From Porcincola sp945869225 (GTDB lineage: Bacteria > Bacillota > Clostridia > Lachnospirales > Lachnospiraceae): a stretch of 64,000 bases of DNA. Position numbers and translations under genes: made by a program. The notes below the pieces were generated by a model. The model did not search any database and was not told where the DNA came from. It worked only from the letters and a program-made list of their open reading frames with translations. The stretch is from positions 26,458 through 90,457 of the forward strand of contig NZ_JBQKGW010000012.1 of NCBI RefSeq assembly GCF_052118625.1. The letters run 5' to 3'. Of the stretch, positions 26,821 to 35,633 are shown piece after piece (the first letter of the stretch is position 1; every line of letters starts with the position of its first letter).

Positions 26821-28611
26821 ATGGAGAAGACGAAGACAATCGAGGAAGTACTTGGGGAAAATGGGCTTGCATTTTCTCCGAATATGGAAGCGCATTATAT
26901 GAAGGAGCTGGAGGGAATCTGGAACGATGCCTGTGCGGAGAGCGGCGGGGAAGTGACAGATGCCCAGGTGGACGAGTATCTGGATGTTCTCAAGAAGATG
27001 GGGCTCGTGATTCCGGTGCACCGGGAGGAGCTTGATCGGGAGAAGGCCAGAAAGCAGGCCGTTGACCCGGAGGTTGCCCGGATGCGCCATGCGCTCGCCG
27101 AGGAGCGCAGGAAGGAAGCTCAGGCGATGCGGGAAGCGGAGGACAGACGGGAGGAAGGAAAGCCGAATCCGGACAGTGTCTACCGGATTTTTCCGGTCCA
27201 GAACAAGACAGACCTGAAGCACCAGGTCTTTCTGATCCTGACTGTTCCGGAGGGGGTGGATATTCCCCACCACATCAGTGGAGGGTTCATGAATCCGGAA
27301 AGGGCTCTTGCGTTCGAGTACTATGACGGCGGACCGAAGTTTCATATGTCCCGGCTGCAGATGACGGGGGCGGATATTCGTTTCCGGAAGATGTTCAGCT
27401 GGCTGGGCATTCATCATATCTCGGTGCGTCTTTCAGGCGCACAGGATGGCAGCTCCTTCTATGTCTACGGGGTCAAGGCTGTCGATCCGCCGAAGGACGG
27501 GGGCGGACTGACAACGACGGAGGACAACTTCCTCCAGTATATGGTGGAACGGCTTCGGACATCGATCATCCAGGCGGCGGAGGAAGAAGTGCCGGATCAG
27601 ATGGCGATGAACGACCTCCCGGACATCGTGAATTTCATGGACTGCTGTGCGGATACTCTGCCGGCGAACATTCGTCAGTGGGCGAGAAAGAACATTGTGA
27701 TTGCCGGCCAGGAGAGCGGCAATCCGGACGAGAGACGTCACGCAAAGCGGGCGCTCTCGATGATGCTGAACATCCGGTGGAAGAGCTCCTACTTTGATCC
27801 GATCGACCCGGCAGAGGCCAGGAGAATCCTGGATGAGGAGCTGTATGGTCTGGAAAAAGTCAAACAGAGAGTGATTGAGACCATCATCCAGATCAACCGG
27901 ACCCATACGCTTCCGAGCTACGGACTCCTTCTTGCGGGACCTGCCGGGACCGGGAAGAGCCAGATTGCATATGCAGTCGCCCGGATCCTGAAGATTCCAT
28001 CGGCGGTTTTTGATATGAGTACCGTGCGAGATCCGGAGGCACTGACCGGAACTTCGAGAATCTACACGAATGCGCGGCCCGGAAGAATTATGGAAGCCTT
28101 CTCGGCAACCGGTTCCTCCAATATCGTGTTTGTCATCAATGAGCTGGATAAGGCGGACAACGAGAACCAGAACGGGAATCCGGCTGATACGCTGCTGACC
28201 CTTCTGGATAATCTGGGATTCACGGATAATTACATGGAGTGTCAGATCCCGACGGGCGGCGTCTATCCGATTGCGACGGCGAATGACAAAAACCGAATCT
28301 CCGAACCTCTGATTTCCAGGTTTGCGGTTATTGACATCCCGGACTACACCAGCGATGAGAAGAAGATTATCTTCCGCGATTATTCCATGCCGAAGGTGCT
28401 GCGCCGGATGGGGATGAGGAAGGAAGAGTGCAGGGTGACGCAGGAGGCGGTCGATGCCATTATCGATCTGTACAAGAACCGCCCTGGCTGCCGCGATCTG
28501 GAACAGGCAGCGGAGCACCTGGCAGGCAATGCACTCTACGAGATAGAAACGCAGAAGGTCAGCGAGGTGGAGTTTGACGCAGAGAAAGCTGTAAGACTTC
28601 TGCGAGGCTGA
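26821..28611 (+). CDS. Lon-like AAA+ ATPase without protease domain
   Basis: 596 residues. The N-terminal half is charged and helical, with a Glu/Arg/Ala-rich coiled-coil stretch. The C-terminal half is an AAA+ module close to Lon: LYGLEKVKQRVIE, Walker A GPAGTGKS, Walker B VFVINELDKAD, sensor IATAND, arginine-finger region LISRFAVIDIPDY, and a lid domain with NRPGCRDLEQAAE. The S16 Ser-Lys protease domain that follows in Lon is absent. Possible roles are unfoldase or MoxR-like remodelling. ATG 26821 has GAGGGAG upstream; ATG 26788 is an alternative. Confidence 0.8.
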   Translation: MEKTKTIEEVLGENGLAFSPNMEAHYMKELEGIWNDACAESGGEVTDAQVDEYLDVLKKMGLVIPVHREELDREKARKQAVDPEVARMRHALAEERRKEAQAMREAEDRREEGKPNPDSVYRIFPVQNKTDLKHQVFLILTVPEGVDIPHHISGGFMNPERALAFEYYDGGPKFHMSRLQMTGADIRFRKMFSWLGIHHISVRLSGAQDGSSFYVYGVKAVDPPKDGGGLTTTEDNFLQYMVERLRTSIIQAAEEEVPDQMAMNDLPDIVNFMDCCADTLPANIRQWARKNIVIAGQESGNPDERRHAKRALSMMLNIRWKSSYFDPIDPAEARRILDEELYGLEKVKQRVIETIIQINRTHTLPSYGLLLAGPAGTGKSQIAYAVARILKIPSAVFDMSTVRDPEALTGTSRIYTNARPGRIMEAFSATGSSNIVFVINELDKADNENQNGNPADTLLTLLDNLGFTDNYMECQIPTGGVYPIATANDKNRISEPLISRFAVIDIPDYTSDEKKIIFRDYSMPKVLRRMGMRKEECRVTQEAVDAIIDLYKNRPGCRDLEQAAEHLAGNALYEIETQKVSEVEFDAEKAVRLLRG

Positions 28612-28632
28612 CCGATCACATACATAAGCATA

Positions 28633-28658
28633 AGGCCCTTCAGTAATCTGAAGGGCCT
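28633..28658. terminator. Hairpin between convergent genes
   Basis: AGGCCCTTCAG (28633-28643) and CTGAAGGGCCT (28648-28658) form an 11-bp stem with TAAT loop between the AAA gene and the convergent ECF gene. T-runs are weak on both sides; a bidirectional terminator is likely. Confidence 0.65.
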
Positions 28659-28701
28659 GAATCTTTAACGATTGGTTCTGATATAGGTTTGTTCTGCTTT
28701 A

Positions 28702-29325
28702 TCAGCTCAGGCGGAAGAAGAGCCCTGCTTTTTTCAGCGGCACACGCAGTGCCAGGTACAGCAGAACCGTGATCACCAGGGAAACAGCCGCATTGATCGC
28801 TGTGACCGCGAAGTTGATCGCGAAGGTTACCTCGGCAGCCGGACGGCCGAGAATGAACAGTTTATAGAGATAGCGGAGTCCGGGGTCTGCAAATGTATTG
28901 AACAGAAGGCCTGCAGCGGAGGCGATCACCACCCACTGTGTCAGCTTTTTCTGGTTCTGCTGTGTGCTGATGTGTCCAAGTCTGTGTGCGATCAGGCCGG
29001 CGATCACGCCGATCAGAAGCTTGACGACGAAGGTGACAGGCGCTTCCACGATATAGACGGGATCGATCAGGTCACCGATTGTCAGACCGATGGCACCGCC
29101 AAGACCACCGTACAGCGGACCGAGCAGCAGGGCTCCGAGTACAACGAAGGCGTTTCCAAGATGAACGGACACCTTTCCGCCCGGGGTCGGAATCGGTATA
29201 GACAGGTACGTAAAGACCACATAGGTCAGGGCAGCGAAGATCGCCGCGAAAGCCAGCTTCTTCAGACGCAGGCTGCTGTCGGGAAGGCTTGCGCTGACAG
29301 TGTGTTCCAAATTCGTAGTTTTCAT
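28702..29325 (-). CDS. ECF transporter substrate-binding (S) component
   Basis: 207 residues, about six TM helices, with the N-terminal AFAAIFAALTYV helix typical of S components (shared AxxxA face contacting EcfT) and PTPGGKVSVHLGNAFVVLGA, where glycine-rich loops build the vitamin site. It would work with shared EcfAA'T encoded elsewhere. The pattern resembles the HmpT/QueT-like group, but the vitamin cannot be read. Start chosen at the ATG with GAGGAGGAAA; promoter region carries three tandem repeats. Confidence 0.85.
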   Translation of the reverse strand: MKTTNLEHTVSASLPDSSLRLKKLAFAAIFAALTYVVFTYLSIPIPTPGGKVSVHLGNAFVVLGALLLGPLYGGLGGAIGLTIGDLIDPVYIVEAPVTFVVKLLIGVIAGLIAHRLGHISTQQNQKKLTQWVVIASAAGLLFNTFADPGLRYLYKLFILGRPAAEVTFAINFAVTAINAAVSLVITVLLYLALRVPLKKAGLFFRLS

Positions 29326-29407
29326 ATCGGTTTCCTCCTCTTTTTTGAAACTGACCAGAGTATAGATCCGATCTGAACACATTGATATATCCAATATGCG
29401 ATATTTT

Positions 29408-29440
29408 TATATGACCAGATTATAACCGGATTATGACCGG
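29408..29440. promoter_or_regulatory. Three tandem 11-bp repeats in the ECF gene promoter region
   Basis: TATATGACCAG, ATTATAACCGG and ATTATGACCGG lie head to tail (29408-29440). On the minus strand each ends in TATAAT-like sequence. Spacing near one helical turn suggests a regulator binding site. Confidence 0.5.
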
Positions 29441-29479
29441 GGCAGCCGGCTTTTCGATCCTGATCTGTGTGGCAGAAAT

Positions 29480-30061
29480 TCAGAGCAGACCGGCCTGTGC
29501 CATGATTTCGTCACGGTGGTTCTTCAGCCACCGGTGTCTTTCATCATAGTTCGGGCAGACACGGTATACCTGTCTGTAGAAGCGGTCTGAATGGTTCATT
29601 TCCAGGCGGTGGCAGAGCTCATGGATGATCACTGAATCGATGACATCGTCTGGCGCAAGCATCAGCAGTGTATTGAAAGCGAGGCTCCCGTCTGCCTTGC
29701 AGCTGCCCCATTTCGATTTATAGATACGGAATGTGATCTTTCCATATGTGACACCGACAATCGGGGCATAGCAGGAGACCCGCCCGGGGATATAAGCCAC
29801 GGCGCGTGCATGAAGCTTCCGAAGCTCCGCAGAAGAGAGCGGCCGGACTTCTCTGGCCGTTTTTTCCCGTTCAAGGGAGTCGGAGAGCTTCTGAAGGACC
29901 CAGCCGGCATGTGTCTCCACAAACCGGACGATGGAATCCTCGGACTGGCGGTACGGGGCACGCACGAGAACCTTACCACGGCGGACGATCAGAGAAAGCG
30001 TCCGTCTGTCCGACCGGATGATCTGGTATGAAAACTGTCCTTTTTTACTTTTATGATCCAT
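29480..30061 (-). CDS. YgjP-like (DUF45/M48-type) zinc metallohydrolase
   Basis: 193 residues. The zinc-peptidase motif HELCHRLEMNHSDRF and the family signatures KSKWGSCKADGSLAFN and WLKNH are present. Members are putative metal-dependent hydrolases related to SprT/WSS1. The ATG at 30061 is not preceded by a clear Shine-Dalgarno; longer in-frame starts have no family similarity. Confidence 0.88.
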   Translation of the reverse strand: MDHKSKKGQFSYQIIRSDRRTLSLIVRRGKVLVRAPYRQSEDSIVRFVETHAGWVLQKLSDSLEREKTAREVRPLSSAELRKLHARAVAYIPGRVSCYAPIVGVTYGKITFRIYKSKWGSCKADGSLAFNTLLMLAPDDVIDSVIIHELCHRLEMNHSDRFYRQVYRVCPNYDERHRWLKNHRDEIMAQAGLL

Positions 30062-30201
30062 AATTGTTTTTATCGTTTTTTTGTGGAGCTGCAGATGCTG
30101 CGGACATCTGACAGACATAGAGCTTGCACTACACTCGCACAAATGGAGGACGCCGTCAAGCGCCTGCGCGCGCCAGCCGGTGTTTTGGAGGAATGGACCT
30201 G

Positions 30202-30894
30202 ATGCGCAAAGCAGAGAATGAGAGGGGAACATGCATCAACTGCGGGAAGTGCTCGGGGGAGATGACGATCTTCGCCGGGGTCCCGGAGGAAAAGCGGAAA
30301 CTGGTCACAGACCAGGGACGGCATCTTCACAAAAGAAAGGGCAGCTACCTGTTTCGGGCAGGCGAGCCGGTCGGCGATATCTGGATCCTGCGCAGCGGAA
30401 AGGTGAAGCTCTGCGTTAACAGTCCGGAAGGGCGCGAGATGATCATCGGCATCTTTGCCGGCGGGGAGGCCATCTGGGAAGGGCTGTTTCTGAACGGCAG
30501 CCTGTATCCGTACTCCGCAGTCTGCCTGACAACGGTCGACGTCTGTGCGATTCCGGTGCATGATTTTCAGACAATGCTGCAGGACACCAGCGTGGCCTGG
30601 AGCATCATCACCGTCCTGAGCCGGAAACTCCACGATGCAAATGAACGAAATATGATCCTCTCGGCAAAGGAGCCGGAGGTGCGCGTTGCCAAACTCCTGC
30701 TCTACGAGGTGGAACATGTTTCGGGCCCGGAGATCGACCTCCGGCTGGAGGACATTGCTGCCAGCCTGAACCTGAGGGCGGAGACTGTAAGCCGGAAGCT
30801 TCGGGAGATGGAGAAGGCCGGCATCCTGAAGCGGACGGGAAAGGGAAAGCTTCGCATCATCGATCAGGAAGCCATCCGGCAGCTGGCAGGCTGA
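30202..30894 (+). CDS. Crp/Fnr-family transcriptional regulator with N-terminal cysteine cluster
   Basis: 230 residues: N-terminal GTCINCGKCSGEM (three cysteines, C-x2-C-x2-C), a cyclic-nucleotide-binding-like beta roll (about 35-135), a dimer helix, and a C-terminal HTH (ASLNLRAETVSRKLREMEKAG). The cysteines recall the Fe-S ligands of FNR, though the spacing is tighter and the fourth ligand is unclear. It lies 104 bases before pflA, whose promoter has a perfect FNR-type box, so it is the likely activator. GGAGG is 10 bases before this ATG; ATG 30193 is possible. Confidence 0.88.
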   Translation: MRKAENERGTCINCGKCSGEMTIFAGVPEEKRKLVTDQGRHLHKRKGSYLFRAGEPVGDIWILRSGKVKLCVNSPEGREMIIGIFAGGEAIWEGLFLNGSLYPYSAVCLTTVDVCAIPVHDFQTMLQDTSVAWSIITVLSRKLHDANERNMILSAKEPEVRVAKLLLYEVEHVSGPEIDLRLEDIAASLNLRAETVSRKLREMEKAGILKRTGKGKLRIIDQEAIRQLAG

Positions 30895-30918
30895 TTTTTA
30901 TCATTCTTGATATGATTC

Positions 30919-30932
30919 TTGATTATAATCAA
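30919..30932 (+). promoter_or_regulatory. FNR-type operator upstream of pflAB
   Basis: TTGATTATAATCAA equals the FNR consensus TTGAT-N4-ATCAA. A -10-like TAAGAT at 30955-30960 would place its centre at about -41.5, the class II activation position. Confidence 0.8.
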
Positions 30933-30998
30933 TGATTATTTCCCTGTTTTTCAATAAGATAGGGCTGTACCAGATAACAGATCAAAGAAAGGCAGACT

Positions 30999-31730
30999 AT
31001 GGTCGAAGGATACATCCATTCCACTGAGTCATTTGGCTCGGCAGACGGTCCGGGCGTCCGCTTCCTGGTCTTCGTCTCAGGCTGCAGGATGCGCTGCAGA
31101 TACTGTCACAATGCGGATACCTGGCAGATGAAGAAGGGCACCCTCATGACAGCGGATGAACTGCTGGACCGGGCAGAGCGCTACAGAAGCTACTGGGGGC
31201 CGAAGGGCGGAATCACTGTCTCGGGAGGCGAGCCGCTTCTGCAGCCGGACTTTTTGCTGGAGCTTTTTACAAAGGCGAAGGCAAGAGGAATCAACACCTG
31301 CATTGATACGGCCCTGGAACCCTTCACGACACAGGAACCTTTCTTCCACACATTTGAAAGACTGATGGAAGTGACCGATCTGCTCCTGGCGGATATCAAA
31401 CAGATCGATCCGGAACGCCATGAGGCACTCACCGGGAAGCCAAACGACAACATCCTTGCCTGCCTGGAGTACCTGTCCGGAATCGGCAAGCCGGTCTGGA
31501 TCCGGCATGTGCTTGTTCCTGGATGGACGGACGACGACGGATACCTCAGGCGGACGGCACAGTTCATCAGCACCCTTCACAATGTTGAGAAGATCGAGGT
31601 CCTTCCGTACCACTCGCTCGGTGCGTACAAGTGGGAGGAACTCGGCATCCCGTATACACTGAAGGGAACCGTCAGCCCGTCACCGGAGCGGGTGAAGGAA
31701 GCAGAAGCCATTTTGAGAGGAGAAAGATGA
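30999..31730 (+). CDS. pflA: Pyruvate formate-lyase activating enzyme
   Basis: 243 residues, radical SAM enzyme with the activase cluster motif GCRMRCRYCHN (C-x3-C-x2-C), GGEPLLQ, and the N-terminal GSADGPGVRF. It generates the glycyl radical on PflB under anoxia. It overlaps pflB by 4 bp (ATGA); activase preceding lyase is the reverse of the usual order. Confidence 0.96.
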   Translation: MVEGYIHSTESFGSADGPGVRFLVFVSGCRMRCRYCHNADTWQMKKGTLMTADELLDRAERYRSYWGPKGGITVSGGEPLLQPDFLLELFTKAKARGINTCIDTALEPFTTQEPFFHTFERLMEVTDLLLADIKQIDPERHEALTGKPNDNILACLEYLSGIGKPVWIRHVLVPGWTDDDGYLRRTAQFISTLHNVEKIEVLPYHSLGAYKWEELGIPYTLKGTVSPSPERVKEAEAILRGER

Positions 31731-33994
31731 TGAGAGAAGAGTGGGCAGGTTTCAAGGGAAACAAATGGACGGATGATGTCAATGTCCGCCAGTTCATCCA
31801 GGATAACTATACACCGTATGACGGGGATGAAAGCTTTCTCGAAGGACCGACAGAAGCGACCGACAGGCTCTGGGGAAAGCTCCAGGAGCTTCAGAAGGAG
31901 GAACGCAGAAGAGGCGGCGTTCTTGAGTGCGAGACGGAGGTTGTCACAGGCCTGACGGCTTACGGTCCGGGGTACATCGATGATTCCATGAAGGATCTGG
32001 AGAAGGTTGTCGGTCTTCAGACAGACAAGCCGCTCAAGAGAGCATTCATGCCATACGGCGGCATAAAGATGGCGGAGGAAGCGGCGGAAACCTACGGCTA
32101 CAAGATCAATCCGAAGTTCCACAAGATTTTCAACGAATATCACAAGACCCATAACCAGGCTGTCTTTGATGCCTACACCCCTGAGATGCGCGCGGCTCGC
32201 CATTCTCATATCATCACCGGACTTCCGGACACCTATGGAAGAGGAAGAATTGTCGGCGACTACCGCCGTGTCGCGCTGTATGGTATTGATTTTCTGATCG
32301 CAAAGAAGCAGGAAGACTTTGCCAACTGCGGGGACGGGACGATGACCGACGATGTCATCCGTCAGAGAGAGGAGATTTCCGATCAGATTCGCGCGCTGCG
32401 CGGCATGAAGGAGATGGCACAGGCCTACGGCTACGATATCTCGGGACCGGCGAAGGATGCCCATGAAGCTGTCCAGTGGCTGTACTTCGGATACCTCGCT
32501 GCGATCAAGACCCAGAACGGCGCGGCAATGTCCGTCGGCCGTATATCCACCTTCCTGGACATCTACATCAGCAGGGATCTTGCTGCAGGGAAGATCACCG
32601 AGAAGGAGGCGCAGGAGCTGATCGATCATCTGGTCATGAAGTTCCGTATGGTCAAGTTCGCGAGAATCCCGTCCTACAACCAGCTGTTCTCCGGCGACCC
32701 GGTCTGGGCAACGCTTGAGGTCGCGGGCTTCGGCATGGACGGCCGCCACATGGTGACCAGAAACGATTTCCGCTTCCTTCATACCCTCGAGAACATGGGA
32801 CCGGCTCCGGAGCCGAACCTTACCGTCCTGTACACGAAGAAACTGCCTGAGAACTTCCGCCGCTACGCTGCGAAGATCTCTGTGAATACCTCCTCGATTC
32901 AGTACGAGAATGATGATGTCATGCGTCCGGTCTGGGGAGACGATTACAGCATCTGCTGCTGTGTGTCCGCAACGCAGACCGGCAAGGAGATGCAGTTCTT
33001 CGGTGCGCGTGCAAACCTCGCGAAGGCACTGCTGTATGCGATCAACGGCGGGAAGGATGAGAAGTTCCTCGACAAGCAGGGCCGCCACATGCAGGTCGGA
33101 CCGGAGCTGGCGCCGATCACCTCCGAGTATCTGGACTACAATGAGGTCATGCACAAGTACGATCTCATGCTGGACTGGCTGGCAGGACTCTATGTCAACA
33201 TCCTGAATCTGATCCAGTACATGCATGACAAGTATTACTATGAGGCAGCCGAGATGGCGCTCATCGATACCGATGTCAGAAGAACATTTGCAACCGGAAT
33301 CGCCGGGTTCTCCCATGTGGTGGATTCCATCTCAGCAATCAAGTATGCAAAGGTGAAGACGGTCCGTGACGAGACCGGCCTTGTGGTTGATTACAAGATC
33401 GAAGGCGACTTCCCGCGCTATGGAAATGATGATGACCGTGCGGACGACATCGCGGTCTGGCTGCTGAAAACCTTCATGAAGAAGATCAGAAAGCACCATA
33501 CCTACCGCAATTCAGAACCGACGACCTCGATTCTGACCATCACTTCCAATGTCGTGTACGGGAAGGCAACCGGGGCGCTGCCGGATGGAAGAGAAGCCTT
33601 CACTCCGTTTGCGCCAGGGGCTAACCCGGCATACGGGGCGGAGCAGAACGGACTGCTTGCATCCCTCAACTCCGTGGCAAAGGTACCGTATGAGTACGCA
33701 CTGGACGGGATCTCCAACACCCAGACGATCAACCCGGGCGCGCTCGGACACTCGACTGAAGAACGCTCTGAGAATCTGGTCAATGTCCTTGACGGATACT
33801 TCGAGAAGGGTGCTCATCACCTGAACGTCAATGTCTTCGGCGTTGAGAAGCTGAAGGATGCGATGGAGCATCCGGAGAAGCCGGAGTACGCGAACTTCAC
33901 GATTCGTGTATCCGGATACGCGGTCAAGTTCATCGACCTGACAAGAGAGCAGCAGCTCGACGTCATCGCGAGAACCTGCCACGACAGACTGTAA
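31727..33994 (+). CDS. pflB: Formate C-acetyltransferase (pyruvate formate-lyase)
   Basis: 755 residues, usual PflB length. The active-site cysteines lie in SICCCVSATQ, and the glycyl-radical loop RVSGYAVKF is near the C-terminus. It converts pyruvate and CoA to acetyl-CoA and formate. The ATG at 31727 overlaps the pflA stop with GAGAGGAG upstream; a second ATG follows directly. Confidence 0.97.
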   Translation: MMREEWAGFKGNKWTDDVNVRQFIQDNYTPYDGDESFLEGPTEATDRLWGKLQELQKEERRRGGVLECETEVVTGLTAYGPGYIDDSMKDLEKVVGLQTDKPLKRAFMPYGGIKMAEEAAETYGYKINPKFHKIFNEYHKTHNQAVFDAYTPEMRAARHSHIITGLPDTYGRGRIVGDYRRVALYGIDFLIAKKQEDFANCGDGTMTDDVIRQREEISDQIRALRGMKEMAQAYGYDISGPAKDAHEAVQWLYFGYLAAIKTQNGAAMSVGRISTFLDIYISRDLAAGKITEKEAQELIDHLVMKFRMVKFARIPSYNQLFSGDPVWATLEVAGFGMDGRHMVTRNDFRFLHTLENMGPAPEPNLTVLYTKKLPENFRRYAAKISVNTSSIQYENDDVMRPVWGDDYSICCCVSATQTGKEMQFFGARANLAKALLYAINGGKDEKFLDKQGRHMQVGPELAPITSEYLDYNEVMHKYDLMLDWLAGLYVNILNLIQYMHDKYYYEAAEMALIDTDVRRTFATGIAGFSHVVDSISAIKYAKVKTVRDETGLVVDYKIEGDFPRYGNDDDRADDIAVWLLKTFMKKIRKHHTYRNSEPTTSILTITSNVVYGKATGALPDGREAFTPFAPGANPAYGAEQNGLLASLNSVAKVPYEYALDGISNTQTINPGALGHSTEERSENLVNVLDGYFEKGAHHLNVNVFGVEKLKDAMEHPEKPEYANFTIRVSGYAVKFIDLTREQQLDVIARTCHDRL

Positions 33995-34005
33995 TTGTAA
34001 CAGAG

Positions 34006-34050
34006 AAAGCTGCCCAACCGGGAGATCCCGGAATGGGCAGCTTTTATTTT
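34006..34050 (+). terminator. Intrinsic terminator of pflAB
   Basis: AAAGCTGCCC (34006-34015) pairs with GGGCAGCTTT (34035-34044); a CCGGGA/TCCCGG inner stem and TTTTATTTT tail follow. Confidence 0.9.
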
Positions 34051-34188
34051 GTTTCGGGAGCTGCCTGAGGAGGTGCTTGTCTGGCAAATGAGAGGGGAAC
34101 CTGGGAAAAACAATGCGCAGTTCCTGCAGGCCATATGGTAAGATGGAACCGGCAGATGAAGAGGGCTGAAAAACCTGCAGGAGGTGTT

Positions 34189-35499
34189 ATGGCTTCAAAA
34201 TGTAATGTGAATGACTGGGATGAAATACAGTGTATCAGTGCCTATATGGAAACCGGTGACCAGCTCGCCGTGAAGGGGATCTATCAGGACAGCTTCGGAT
34301 TTCCGGTAGAGGGGACCATCTGCCTGGATGTCAGGAAACGTGCTGTCCATATGGAAGCCGATCAGGGAGACCGGGCACTGAGCGCAGATTATCAGCCGGG
34401 CCATCCGATGCACATCCGCACAACGCCGAAACTGTCAAAGATCGAGCTGGACGGAAAGCAGACGCTGATCATCCCGGATGACGATTCGTATAACCGATTT
34501 GTGAAACTGCTCCGGTATATGGCCATGGCAGGAAAAGCCGGAGGCGATCCGGATTCAGTGCATGACGCTTCTGGCGCAGGCACCGAGACTGGCACAGACA
34601 ACACAGACAATACAGACGATACAGACAGAAACATCCCGGCAGCAGACGGCAGCGGTGCGGACGGGAAGGCCGGGGCAAGTCCGATTCGTGCAATGGCCCG
34701 GATTGAGGACAGTGCATCCTACGCGCAGCTTCAGAAGCTGGTCGGTCTTGAGTCGGTCAAAAAGGATGTGATCCAGCTCGCCAATCTGATGAAGATGCAG
34801 GTGCGGCGGAAAGAACAGAAGCTGCCGGAGGTTCCATTCTCTCTCCACCTGGTTTTTTCCGGCAATCCCGGAACCGGCAAGACGACGATTGCGCGGATTC
34901 TGGCAGGCATCTACAAGGATATCGGAGTATTGTCGAAGGGTCAGCTTGTCGAATGTGACCGGGGGGACCTCGTGGCTGGCTACGTCGGACAGACCGCGAT
35001 CCGGACAAAGGAGAAGATCGAGGCAGCGAAGGGCGGCATTCTGTTTATCGATGAAGCTTATACACTCGCACGCGGGGAGAATGATTTTGGCCAGGAAGCC
35101 ATCGACACGATTCTGAAGGCGATGGAAGACATGCGGGAAGATTTTGTCGTCATTGTCGCCGGGTACACGGAACTGATGAAGGAATTCATTGGCAGCAACC
35201 CGGGACTGAAGTCGAGGTTCAACAAGTACATCGAATTCCCGGATTATACGGCTGACGAACTAGTGAAGATTTTTTACACCATGACGGAGAAATACAGCTA
35301 CCGTCTGACGGACAAGGCAAAGGAGAAAGTGGAGGAAAAAATCCGAAAAATGGAAGCAGAAAAAGGGCCTCATTTCGCGAATGCGCGGGATGTCCGGAAC
35401 CTGTTTGAAAAAATTGTCACAAACCAGGCAACGAGGCTGGCAACGCTTCCCGACGCGGATATCAGGGAGATTACAGAAACAGATATTTGCCTTGTTTAA
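34189..35499 (+). CDS. CbxX/SpoVK-type AAA+ ATPase
   Basis: 436 residues. The N-terminal 120 residues form an uncharacterised domain, followed by a low-complexity Asp/Thr/Asn linker (about 125-150). The AAA module has GNPGTGKTT (Walker A), GILFIDEAYTL (Walker B), VIVAGY (sensor 1) and SRFNKYIEFPDY, matching CbxX/CfqX and SpoVK. Such hexamers remodel partner proteins. GGAGG is 4 bases before ATG. Partner unknown; neighbours are pflB and glgC. Confidence 0.88.
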   Translation: MASKCNVNDWDEIQCISAYMETGDQLAVKGIYQDSFGFPVEGTICLDVRKRAVHMEADQGDRALSADYQPGHPMHIRTTPKLSKIELDGKQTLIIPDDDSYNRFVKLLRYMAMAGKAGGDPDSVHDASGAGTETGTDNTDNTDDTDRNIPAADGSGADGKAGASPIRAMARIEDSASYAQLQKLVGLESVKKDVIQLANLMKMQVRRKEQKLPEVPFSLHLVFSGNPGTGKTTIARILAGIYKDIGVLSKGQLVECDRGDLVAGYVGQTAIRTKEKIEAAKGGILFIDEAYTLARGENDFGQEAIDTILKAMEDMREDFVVIVAGYTELMKEFIGSNPGLKSRFNKYIEFPDYTADELVKIFYTMTEKYSYRLTDKAKEKVEEKIRKMEAEKGPHFANARDVRNLFEKIVTNQATRLATLPDADIREITETDICLV

Positions 35500-35520
35500 A
35501 CTAATATACGGTGCTAAAAT
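35492..35520 (+). promoter_or_regulatory. Putative glgCD promoter
   Basis: TTGTTT (35492-35497), 17-bp spacer, TAAAAT (35515-35520), 114 bases before glgC and overlapping the end of the AAA gene. Confidence 0.5.
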
Positions 35521-35633
35521 AAATCATCCGATGGATGTCCGGTGACGGTTTCATCCACGAATTTGTCCCGGAAGAAATCCTGGCGGGGCAAGTCAGTTCA
35601 AAGGAAAACAGGAACAGGTGAGGAGGATTATTC

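Noticed and set aside
29326..29480. Riboswitch in the ECF gene leader
   Set aside because: No conserved TPP, preQ1, FMN or cobalamin core could be recognised by eye.
31577..33316. 579-codon minus-strand frame opposite pflA/pflB
   Set aside because: Mirror frame of the highly conserved pflB codons; no start context and no recognisable protein.
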